64,000 nucleotides of DNA from Oscheius dolichura (Eukaryota; Nematoda; Chromadorea; Rhabditida; Rhabditidae). The position numbers and the translations under genes were made by a program. The notes under the pieces were generated by a model. It was not told where the DNA came from. It made no database searches and saw nothing but the letters and a program-made list of their open reading frames with translations. Positions 25,447 to 37,979 of the stretch are shown here, in pieces. Numbering within the stretch: position 1 is the first letter of the stretch; each line of letters opens with the position of its first letter. Location of the stretch: positions 4,340,001 to 4,404,000 of the forward strand of contig OW051497.1 in the NCBI GenBank assembly GCA_932521035.1. The letters run 5' to 3'.

Positions 25447-28400
25447 CACGAATACCTAAAGAGAGTTGTTGTGGACACGAAAGGTTCTTGATCCGAGATG
25501 AAAAAAAGAGTTGTATAGGAAGGAGAGAGGCAATCACATGTAATGTCAAGTCTGCGAATGAGTTGATTTGCGGATGACGAAACTGAATAATGGGAAGTTC
25601 GGAATGATCTTCCTGCTAATAGGGCTAGGCCTACTTCAACGAAACGAGTATGACTCATCTAGTCGATGGAACACCTTTTTAGATTACGTGGGTTTGTGGA
25701 TGCCCTCAAAGGAGCTGCGTAGATGCCCTGCAGGCATAACAGGCAGGCGACTGAGACGAATCAGAAGAGACGGCTCCTACTCCGCATCACTCAACTCCTC
25801 ACAACAAGCAGCAATTCTCATTTAATATGAATCATTTTAATCTTATAAACTGGATGAGGAGGAGGTTACGTAGCATGGCTCAACTTGTTCGTCTTTAGCT
25901 TTGTAATGCTTCTGGTCACGACGCGATGAATTATTCTTTGAGTTTTGGGCAAGAAGTCCTCTTTGTGGTTTTAAATGATCAAAGGGTGAAGTGAAAATTT
26001 CCCGTGAAATCTGATTATCCAATTAGCTTTTCACCCCGGCTACTTGTACTGGAATGGATATTGGGAAATATAGTGTCGGGTCTTTGGAAGCCCTTCGGTC
26101 AATATGGCTGACTGTATAAGCGAAGAAGGGAGAAGGAGAAACAAATAACATCCTGGTAAAAAGGATTGAATTATTTTGAATCACAAGTGACCATGATGGT
26201 AATGAAGGTGGGAGGAGCTGAGAGTGTGTGGGATGGAGAAGAGCCGGGTAATAGACGCTTGGGACGTGAGTGATCTTGAAACGGCATGTTTCTGACGTGC
26301 CTGAGCTGAGTTAGCCCTGGAGGGAACCCTGGATAACTTCTGCGGCTACGTCAAGACGGTTACGCCCATTTTATGGACTTGCTATTATGCACACTTACCA
26401 CTTCTGATTGCCATCTGCAGTAAGTTATCAATTGACGACTAACTCGTGGACGATCATGTTATGGTACTGTAGGAGTCAGACTTTAATAGAACAAAGTGGG
26501 CAGAGCTGAGCTAAGGAGATAAACATTCGCCCGCCCTTGTTTTGACTATGGTTACAACACGAGTGTATAGAGTGCTGGCTAAGAAATTGGCTTTCCCTGC
26601 GATCAAGGGTAATTTGAATAAGGAAGAAGTAACGGGTAGGGCTGTCTAACACCACCATAATTGCCTGAAATGGAAATGCGTGACGCCAGGTTTGTTCCAG
26701 CTTCTCTACGCAAAGAAAATTCTCTGGCTATCTACGCATAAAAACATGTTTTTGTTTTGCCGATACCCTTTATGATGAGTAAAAGTAGGAAATCGCCCAG
26801 CGACGCTACGCACAATACGATATAAGCACATTTTTAAGAGAAGAAGCCCAATTTCCGAGAAGTTGAGACTGAACCTTGAAACAAAGACAACAGGAACCGA
26901 AGGATATTCATAACACAGCAGGCAAAGAGGTGAAGGATTGGGTAATGAATATTGTGGTGGTCGAGACAGCGCGAGACACACCTGGTAATACTATAAAAAT
27001 GATTTGAGAACTAATGAGAGAGACCGGCGGAGCTGAAGTTATGACGCCATCGTTCCTTGTTTTAGGCACCTGCAGAAGAATGGAAGCGGATGTTCGGATT
27101 AAAAGAAAAAAGGTAGTCAACCACCTCCGCTCAACTATGGTAGACTGAATGTTATTTCGTCGGAGACGAGTTAATGAAGAATCGTCACGAAGACATTTAC
27201 ACGTTACCTCTTAATGTGCATAATCAGAGCTGGTAGTAATATGCTCCGTCACCCAGTTGCAGATCCGTTTCCGGAATGGGTTGCAGGGATATTCCGCGAT
27301 TGGAACCGGGCCATTTATAGCGCCACATCACTTGGTTCTCACATTTGATAAATATGAGAGAGTACAGAAAACAAACCAAAAGGACACGGAGATCAGGGGG
27401 AAGTGAAATAAGCAACGAGAACCGTCATTCCTTTTTATTCTAGGTAAAACGCGAAGGGCTGAGCAAAGGAGATGAGGAAGGGCCCAGGACTTCCTTCGGC
27501 AATTAACAGAATAGGAAAAAGCGTGTTTCTTTGATACTGACGTTTTTCTCGCCACACAATTAAGGAACGAACAATTGCTCGTTTGGGACATTGTCAGCCG
27601 TGTCCCTGTTTCTAAATAAGGAACGACAAAGCGCCGGCGCTAAGGGCAAATGTCGTGATCCCCTTACAGATGTAGTTGTTCTGACATTCATTGGAAGAGG
27701 GGAGGGTGTGACTGACAGTGACCACCCTCGTTGGTCTTTGCGGATAGATATTTGGAGCTTTCCCGGGAGCATAAGAACTTTAAAACAAAGGCATCATAAA
27801 TTGCTGAAAAAGCATTTAGGTGAGAGAGCAATGGTTGGTTTTAGAATGAAATGGTGGCTGGAGTTCATTCACTAAAAGCCTCCAGGTAGTTTACGCGCTA
27901 GACCATAAAGGGAGCAGTTGGCACAAATTGTAGAGATGACAAAATGTTAACTTTCTGCAAGAGACCACTCGGCCCCGCGATAAATAGGTAACACACCGGC
28001 CAGTACAGCAGCTCATAAATTGAACGTGATTGTCTTTCATCAGAAAAATTAATTCACTGAGAAGACATGCTCCCTGGCTACAGGGCCCCTCCAATAAGGA
28101 AGTGTATAAACAAGGAGTATCTTAGGAAAACTAATAGAGGCAAAATGAAAGCGTTCGCTTGGAAAACATTCTCGATGGAGTAAAGCTTGTTTTCGACTAT
28201 TATTTTTCTTTTGTTTGGGTATATTCAAAGCACCCCCTTTTTGTATAGTAACCCGCGAGGTGGTTACATAATACACTATTTCAATTACATCATTCTTTAG
28301 AATATAAAATAATATGGAAGCAGTCAACGTGAAAGATTGTCCTGATAAAACACTTTCTGTTATTGGCAATCCCTCTTTGAAAGTCTTCGTGCCTGCCCCC

Positions 28401-29401
28401 AGACGGCTACAATCCGTGATGTTAGCTCTGACTGATGTCATTGCCGGTTTCGGGGGCGATCTCTAAGCTGGAACGTCTCAAAAAGTTGGCTGTCTAGTCT
28501 AAGCGTTAGAAGGATCTTTTAATACGACGGAAGGCATCTGTGCCGAAAACTTCCGAGATGAAAGAGAGAGACTAACTGCCGCATAACCGACTATATAAAG
28601 GCTGTTGATGGTGATAAATCGTCCACCTTCTGATAGCATGGCAGATATGTGTTACAGGGAAAGCGCATAAATACTAGTAATGGGATGTTGGCATGACGTG
28701 GGCCCTCTTAGATCAGTAGATGGAAACCGTTTTCGATGAGGGAGGCGAGATGCTGAATGTCATCAGCAATTTACGACGTTGTTAAAGTTTTGCAGTAATT
28801 ACTTGCATTTCACCAAAATTAATCGAGCAGACGAAAAACCTTAGCGTTTGACCACACGTCACCTCAAAAATTGCAGAAGAGCACAAGCCTCAGAGTGAAG
28901 TGTGTTTTTGTTTTATTGCCTCCGAAAGTGAAATCTGCAATGCATAGCAGAGTAATTTCTGGAAAAGTTCAGGTTTTCATCAAAAGGACTCCATCAAATG
29001 TGGATAAAAGGCAGTGCGTAGGTTCGACGATTAGAGATCAAACTACCTGGTTACCCTTGATGGAAGTTTTGAGTTCATAAATTGTGGGAGCCGGCCAATT
29101 TTCAGTCCACGTGAAAAGAGCAAGTTCATTATGAAAGGAACCAGTAATCAGGGGTATAGTTCAAGGCATCAGGGTTTAAGTAGTTGACAAGTATGACAGT
29201 AATACGGTCCAAGGCAAATTCAGATCAATATTGTTAAAGTATTGAGATGTCCTGGCGGTGGGGAATATATGGAACATTATGTACAAACTTAAATAGGGAC
29301 GAGCTACCCGTAGCTCATTCACAGATATTCAAAGGCTCAGTTGAGATATTCTTGGGCAAAGCTCACCGGGAACTTTAAATATACTAAAGAGAGGCAAGTG
29401 C
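25447..29401. other. Four-kilobase gene-poor region upstream of the neuropeptide gene
   Basis: No coding exons with consistent phase, RNA genes or transposon ends were found. Short open frames on both strands are featureless. The plus strand is mostly purine-rich, as in the other region upstream of a minus-strand gene. Confidence 0.5.
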
Positions 29402-31436
<2,035 letters not shown>

Positions 31437-32104
31437 CACCTCGAACTAAAATAAATGATTTGAAACAATTTAATGCCGACGAGGAAAAGGAAGTAGAGAG
31501 AAAAGCCAAACCGAAATGTGTTGGGAAGCGGGAGGATTAGCAACGCGACGTGAGAGAGAAAATAAATACGAGCGTCCCACCTGTTTTGTGTTAGACGCTG
31601 TGATGGACACACGGGAGCCAGAATGAAATATGTGGAAAACAATAGGCAAGACAATTTTAAACAGACAGGAATGAGTGGCGCGGAGATGAGCAAGAAATAT
31701 CAGACTGAAAAAGACCTGCAACAGTGACAAACAATGTTTACTTCCTGGTTTCTAGAAATAAATGGCATTCTCCGCTAATTATATTTTCGTATTACTTAGA
31801 ACCCGTTACAAAGAGCATAGTTCTACGCGGAAATTTCTCTCATTTTCGTGATAGTCGCGCGTGGCCATTACATTTCCACAAGGTCCTTTATGACACGGGG
31901 GGTAATCGTGTCACATATCGCTCCCTTCTGGTCCTGCTCACAACAAGATCTCCTGGCTGATGAAGTCTGCCGAGTCAGATTAATTGCGGCTTTCATGAAA
32001 ACTCACTTCCTATAGAATATTAGTAGCATTTCTTCTGGGTCTTTTATAGCACGTACTTCCCGAGTTTCACAACTGTCTCAATTCCGGGATGTTAGCTCAT
32101 AGAC
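31437..32104. other. Divergent intergenic region with composition switch
   Basis: Lies between the starts of pak-2 (minus) and the srt-like gene (plus). The plus strand is purine-rich next to pak-2 and becomes pyrimidine-rich after about 31735. No gene seen. Confidence 0.55.
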
Positions 32105-33461
32105 ATGACTAATGATAATCCAGGCTTCCTCTTTTTGTTTCTTTTTGGACCTGTACCTTCTTCCTTTGAGAGTCGTCTTTTCAGGATGATACCCATCGTT
32201 GTCTACGGCTTAACAATCATAGCGATCACCCTAATGTTCCTTCTACTCTACACTCCGATCACAGTAGTGAGCACCATTCACATCGACCAATTGTACGCAT
32301 CTCTTCAGATATTTTTCGTTGACCGTGAATACAGAAAAAGTTCGGCTTATATTATTATGACACATATAGCTATAACAGACATAGCCCAGCTTCTTATCCA
32401 CTGCTATACTGGTGTGCTTGTTGTTCTGCAAACACAGCCAGTCTATTGGGTTGACAAGGTAACCGAGTTTACAGATATTATTACTTTGCTTCCGATAAAC
32501 TTATCAACAACTGTAGGTCTCCGCATGCGTCTGACCGTAATTAAATTTCCTAGTTCCCAGAAAACGGGTGTACTTACACAAAGTACCGAACCTCTAATCG
32601 TTTGCATGTTTCAGTTTCTGGGAGCCATTTTGACCGGACTGTGGTTCTGCATGCTGACCTTCACCCTCTTTCTCAATTACAATAGACTAGCAATAATTAT
32701 GCTCAACCGGTGCAGAGAGCTCAAATCAAAATATATAGTTGTGGTCAGTTTCTCTCTTTTGTTGGACACGAGTGCCCTTTAGGCGTGGTATAGTCTTTGC
32801 TACCTCTCGTTTGTAATACCATTTGCTATGAAACTCTTTCCTGATAATAACTACCTCTTCGTTATGGTGAGACTGAACCAATTCGAAAATACATGTAGAT
32901 GTTCTAGACCGGTCTCTACTGGGGTCCACCTGCAACCGATGGCGATATTTCCAGAATACAACGAGCCGTGTCCAACTACTTTATCCTGGTCGTTGTTATC
33001 TCTTCTATCCTTACATACGCAGCTATTTTTCTATATATTGGCCTTATTGTAAGTGTATTATCGTCTGTAGTTATCCGTTTTTAGAGCAATTCAAAACTAA
33101 CAAAAAGGGAACTCCGGATAACCATCCAAATATCGTTCGTTGTCGGTTACTTCCTGTTCAGTTTTTTCTATTGGAACTATCTCGGGATGGTCATTCCGAT
33201 GAATGGAATGTTTTGGGATTATCTCTCCATGATGGTCTGGGTTGTTATGAACGGGATCCACGCCGTTATCTATCTCATTTTTAACGAGTAAGAATATACC
33301 TTGCATATAACTCAATCGGGTTCAGAAAGCTACGAATATCATTCTTCCGTTTATTGTTCAAGGGGCAAATGCCCGATTCCATTAGCTCTCAAAATGTGCT
33401 CTTTGTCGCTAGGTCTGTAAGTAAATGGCCGATCCCCCCACGGACTTCAACGAATACATAG
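32105..33461 (+). CDS. Seven-transmembrane chemoreceptor, srt-like
   Basis: G-protein-coupled serpentine receptor, probably on a chemosensory neuron cilium. Exons 32105-32263, 32309-32458, 32615-32737, 32783-32894, 32966-33048, 33085-33287, 33326-33461; 321 residues. Hydrophobic spans include PIVVYGLTIIAITLMFLLLY, YIIMTHIAITDIAQLLIHCY, LTGLWFCMLTFTLFLNYNRL, NYFILVVVISSILTYAAIFL and ITIQISFVVGYFLFSFFYW. The NYNRLAIIM after TM3 and LTKRELRITIQ before TM6 are typical of the srt/srx/sru group. The fourth intron boundary (about 32867-32965) is uncertain because no ideal donor restores frame. The true start may be the Met at 32186, which follows a TTTTCAG acceptor. The stop is 38 bp from the convergent SXP gene. 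Confidence 0.82.
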
Positions 33462-33469
33462 GGAAACAG

Positions 33470-33475
33470 AATAAA
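33470..33475 (+). terminator. AATAAA poly(A) signal of the srt-like gene
   Basis: Canonical hexamer nine bases after the stop codon of the receptor gene, almost abutting an opposite-strand signal. Confidence 0.7.
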
Positions 33476-33477
33476 CA

Positions 33478-33483
33478 TTTATT
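33478..33483 (-). terminator. AATAAA poly(A) signal of the SXP/RAL-2 gene
   Basis: Reverse-strand AATAAA seventeen bases after the SXP gene stop, two bases from the plus-strand signal of the converging gene. Confidence 0.7.
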
Positions 33484-33499
33484 GCCAGTTGTAGTATCC

Positions 33500-34151
33500 T
33501 CATTCTTTGTTGAGTCCGAGTTCCTTTTCCTTGGCCTGAAATGTTGTTGTTTTCCTATTCGGAGCGTGCTCACCGTGCTTTCCTCATCAATCTTCTCCAA
33601 GGCGGCCTTCTGGTCGGCGGTAAGGTTTCCAGCAATGGCGTTGAGCTGCTTCTCCTTCTCGTCATCGGAGGACATGATGAACTTCATGTCCATTAAAAGG
33701 CTAGCGACCTTTTCTCCTACAGTCTGGACAGTAGAATCCTCCTTCTTCAGTCTGTCTTTGAACCAGTTGGCGTACTGAAGAGACTTGTCGGTCATCGTGG
33801 AGACCTCTTTCTAAACTCTCTTCGTGACAAAGTTGTCTCTGCCAACTCGACCTGGGCGTCTTCCGGAGCCTCTTTCATCATTGCGTTGATCTTGTCTTTC
33901 TTTTGAGTATCAGACAACTTAGGATCAGCAAGGACAGAGAGAACACTGCCGATGGCTTTCTGTTCGTCTTCGGATAGAGCAGCAAATTCTGCTTTAGCAG
34001 TGTTGGCGTCCTTGATAACATCCTAAAGTGGTCGCTCATTTTGTTCACAAGTAAAAAAGCTCACGCTCCATCCGTTTTCCGATGTGGCGGGAGTAGACGA
34101 CAAAGGGGCCGCCGCGGTCACAGCAATGAGCGTAATCAGTACAAAAAGCAT
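33500..34151 (-). CDS. SXP/RAL-2 family secreted protein (DUF148)
   Basis: Nematode-specific small secreted helical protein, known in parasites as immunodominant antigens; biochemical role unknown. Exons 33500-33535, 33574-33810, 33852-34022, 34065-34151; 176 residues. Signal peptide residues 1-15 (MLFVLITLIAVTAAA), then an all-helical Glu/Lys/Asp-rich body with ALSEDEQKAIGSVLSVLAD, KKDKINAMMKEAPEDAQ, MTDKSLQYANWFKD and NLTADQKAALEKIDEE, which fit the family pattern. There are no cysteines in the mature part. The ATG directly follows CAGTTTAG, so trans-splicing at the start codon is likely. Introns are 38-42 bp. Confidence 0.9.
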
Positions 34152-35210
34152 CTAAACTGTTCGTTCAATGTTGTTAAATGGAATAGTAGAAAAAGACAGA
34201 CAGACGAGAGAGATGAAAGAGCATACTATAGGGTATCCTACTCCCGTTTTATAGAAAGGCCAATCGGATTTGATAGGACCGGAAACACACGTAATTGCTG
34301 AAATCGTTGGGGAAACCGCTGTTATTCATAGGGGGATTGTGGACATGGTAATCTTTTGTAACGAAAGTTCCTTGAAAAACACTCATGAGCCAGAGCAATA
34401 GTTGACCACTTAGAACATGCCTGTTAAACAATCTAGAGCCGATGTTTGTTGGGTTTAAGCCTGTACCACAGCTCTAAAACTTCCCATAAAGGTGTCGGTA
34501 TCGTTTCTATAACAAACTCTTTCTAAAATTGATCTCTGGTCAGGGAATTACGCAATACCGCCTTCAGAGTTACACGCTTTAAAGGCGCTGAGTAGTCAAA
34601 TTTGAGTGGTAGTGCCTATTTCTTCCTATTGAAGATGCCCCCTTCTTAATTTAGTCTTCTGATATCGAAGATTCAACAGAATTGTTTCTATTTCTGGATC
34701 GAGAATGAAGATGTATCATCCATTCAAAATACATTAAACAATGCGTTTCGTTGTTGCCTTTCCGCTTTTTCGTATTATCAGCGGGCCGTTAAAGATTAAT
34801 TACTGCCCGGGATACCCAGGAAGCCACTGCCACATGACCCCATGTGCTAGCAATTCCTTACATGACCGGCGGCATCTGCTGATACCGCTCTCTACACGGC
34901 AACGAAATCTTCGCTTCTGTCCGAAACAATTGCCAACTTTTTCTTCTCAATTGTGGCCATTCATTTTTTCACACTTGGCTTATCATTCGTCGATTCGGGA
35001 AATAGATAGTAGCCGTCACAGGGTCAGAGTACCATTGTTGTGCTGGCTACCGGTGGCCTGACCCCAGACGGGCGCACGGCGCTGTCTGGCCATGCTCATC
35101 CCGATTTTGCGCAAGTTCTGTCACGGTCATTCCACTGGCACTCGTTTATTTGTACGCTTGCATTGCTATTACTTATTCCTTTGCTATATCTGCAAACTTT
35201 GTCATTTCAG
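34152..35210. other. Divergent intergenic region, no gene seen
   Basis: Between the SXP gene (minus) and pmt-2 (plus). Purine-rich on the plus strand near 34160-34240 and pyrimidine-rich from about 34620. The open frame at 34741-35061 is featureless. Confidence 0.5.
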
Positions 35211-36784
35211 ATGCCATCTGCTGAGCGTCAGCTGGCCGGAGCCGTGTTCCGTGTTGTCCACACTCGAAACATCTGGACGGTGGCAGTGGTCTCTAAGGAG
35301 GGTGACAAAGAGAGCGAGTGGGTTCTCCTTCATATAACATCAAACAACTGTCTAGCGATGCCATAGTAGATGCTTTTGGTGGTGCCGCTCAGGTTACAGT
35401 TCATCACGGACTGGATGCTATCAAATCTCTGTCAGGTCTGGACGCATTAATTGTGACCAATATCCTCGGAAACGTGAGTGTCCGTTACTAACCATAATAG
35501 AATAGATCTTTAGGACATCAACAACCATTCTGCTCTCGACGCTTTGGTACAGACTTCTTTAAACGCTCTCAAACTTGGCGGTGTCTTTATCTTACGCGAG
35601 GATCTAGGTGTGATGAATTATCTATCATCGGGCATGACCTTTTAGCTCATACCCACGATGGCAAATTGGTGGCTCGTCTGACAAATTACTTGGACGTTTT
35701 CCGAACGGAGCACGGTGGGAAGAATACCGGCTTCGCTTTCTATGCTACGGAAGAAGTGGAGCAATCCATCCACCGACACCTCAATTGGCATGACTATTTC
35801 TGGACTCTGATCAAGGAAGAGTTCCCTGCCACAACTGACGGAAATGTGACTTTCCGGTATGGGGCTTGTTGAATGGTTGTAATAACTCCTACAGAGACTT
35901 TCTCGACAAGACCCAATATACAGATGAAGGGATTGGAGCATACGAATGGATCTTCGGAGAGAACTTCATCTCCCCTGGAGGATGGAGTCAGAATTTGGCC
36001 ATCATCAAGAGGTTCAATGGACTTCGTGCTGGCCAGAGGATGCTGGACATTGGAGTAGGGATCGGAGGAGGAGCTCGTCAGGTTGCTAGTGTAAGTTATC
36101 CACAAAACAACAAAATTGAAAGAAATAGGAATTTGGAGTACATGTACATGGAGTCGACCTCTCTTCCAATATGTTGGCAGTGGCATTGGATAGAGTTCAC
36201 AAAGAACGGGATACTAGGATTACATACTCAATTTGTGACGCTGTAGTCTTCGACTTCGAGCCAAACAGCTATGACTATGTCTTCAGCAGGGACTGCATCC
36301 AACACATTGAAGACACCGGCGCCCTATTCAATGCTATTAATGTAAGCTGCTCATCTTTTAGTTAGTTGCCATATATTGTAGAGGGCACTGAAGCCTGGCG
36401 GACAAGTTCTCATCACGATGTACGGTACTGGAGCAGGACAGCACAGCGAGAAGTTCAAAACATACGTTGCTCAGAGACAATACTACCTCAAGAACTTGAA
36501 ACAGATCCGACAGGTTTTCTTAATGTCGAGCACATAGGAAACAACGTTTTTAGTTAGCGGAAAAGGCTGGATTCACCGATATCGTGACGGAGAACCTGAC
36601 CCCTAGGTTTAAAGAAATCCTCTACGAGGAAAGAGATCGTGTCGAAAATAACAAGGAAGAATTCTTGAGTAAATTCTCCCAGAAGGAGTACGACTCTCTC
36701 GTCAATGGCTGGAACTCTAAACTTCAATACATCGCCGACGACAACCACAACTGGAATCTCTTCCACGCCCGAAAGCCTCTGTAA
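35211..36784 (+). CDS. pmt-2: PMT-2, phosphoethanolamine N-methyltransferase
   Basis: SAM-dependent enzyme that performs the last two methylations from phosphomonomethylethanolamine to phosphocholine; absent from mammals. Exons 35211-35279, 35315-35473, 35514-35607, 35646-35856, 35895-36090, 36129-36341, 36382-36513, 36554-36784; 434 residues, matching nematode PMT-2 length. The N-terminal half is the vestigial methyltransferase ([22 protein letters not shown]). The catalytic C-terminal domain has motif I as [12 protein letters not shown] (from residue 229; the common Cys is Val), [52 protein letters not shown] and [15 protein letters not shown]. The first intron (35280-35314, 35 bp, ending GAGAG) is the only arrangement I found that keeps frame; it is a weak acceptor. 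The ATG immediately follows CATTTCAG. Confidence 0.94.
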
Positions 36785-37979
36785 TCCGTGTGTTGTTACT
36801 AGTTATGTAGAAAGCAGATAGATTTGATCCTGTTACCTAAACTATCGGTTAATTTCACTTGAAAATGGTTCATGTCGCACTATCAGAGATAAATGGTGAT
36901 ACACAAACGAGTTTCGTCGGTTGACTTGTGTTTACCCCCGTCCGATGCCATTTTCTGCAATCTGACCTCATCGTCATGGCTTTGACCAGTGCCTTTACGA
37001 CAACGCAGACCTTTTCACATTCCCCCTTAGATTCTAATTGGTCTCCTACGTTGTGAGTTCATCTTGGTCGAAAAGAGACTCCCGCCATTAAGTATTTGCA
37101 GCCCTTGCATCTTTTTAGAAGGCGAGTAGAGGAAATTGGTGACAGCGGTTACTAGCGAGACAAACATGGAAATGTGGTGTTCTACCATAAAAGTCTCAAA
37201 AAAACCGAGGACATTATCATAAATTTCTTTGGTCCTTCCACAGGGCTGTTCAGATCGTTTGAACTGGTACGACGGTAGATGTTTTCTCCTTATAATCACA
37301 TCACACTTTTCATTTAACAGCGATATTGTTTCTTTCCCGCCTCAATATTGCCACTCCCTTTGCTACCTCTGCATTCCGTCACCCTAGGTATCCGAAAAAA
37401 GGGAGCGTCGTCCAAAGACGAAAATCCTTAAAATCCATTGTCCAAGTTCTCTTCTGGGTTCATTTGATGTGATAAACAAGAATTTCAAGGATACTCAAAA
37501 TCAGCGCAGTCGACTGGTTCTTTCTCTTCCCCTGTGTAACTGTTTTATCACTTGTTTTTACAAGCACTCTCTGATGTCCCAGAAAGCGGAGCTAGCCTGC
37601 GTTCCCTTCGGCTACCTCTCCGTACGACAGAGAAACCCCCATAAATGTTCTTCGAACGTCAATCAATTGCTTCCACTTCGATAAATCATTGCAACCGAGT
37701 TGCTGGTGTCGCCCGATGAAGACATCAAAATCTAAAAGCGAAAAACTGCTGCAGTTTCCTTTTCCCTTGACCCTAGGCGGAAGTTTTTCAGCCACCAAGA
37801 TCCTTATTGATCTACTTTTGACGAAAAAAGCAGTTAACTTTGATAAGATGGCCCTGCGCGGGCGGAATCATGACGAGATCACAGAGTCATTTTTGATTTC
37901 CTTCTCTTGAAGGACAACACTTCGTATTCCTTTCCTGTCCTGTCCCATTGCTGAACAACAAAGGAGCTTTCAGGGAAAT
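36785..37979. other. Upstream region of the M1-like gene, no gene seen
   Basis: Pyrimidine-rich on the plus strand. Short open frames (37027-37299 minus, 37469-37910 plus) have no features. The end of the stretch carries a possible trans-splice acceptor (CTTTCAG) six bases before the next ATG. Confidence 0.5.
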
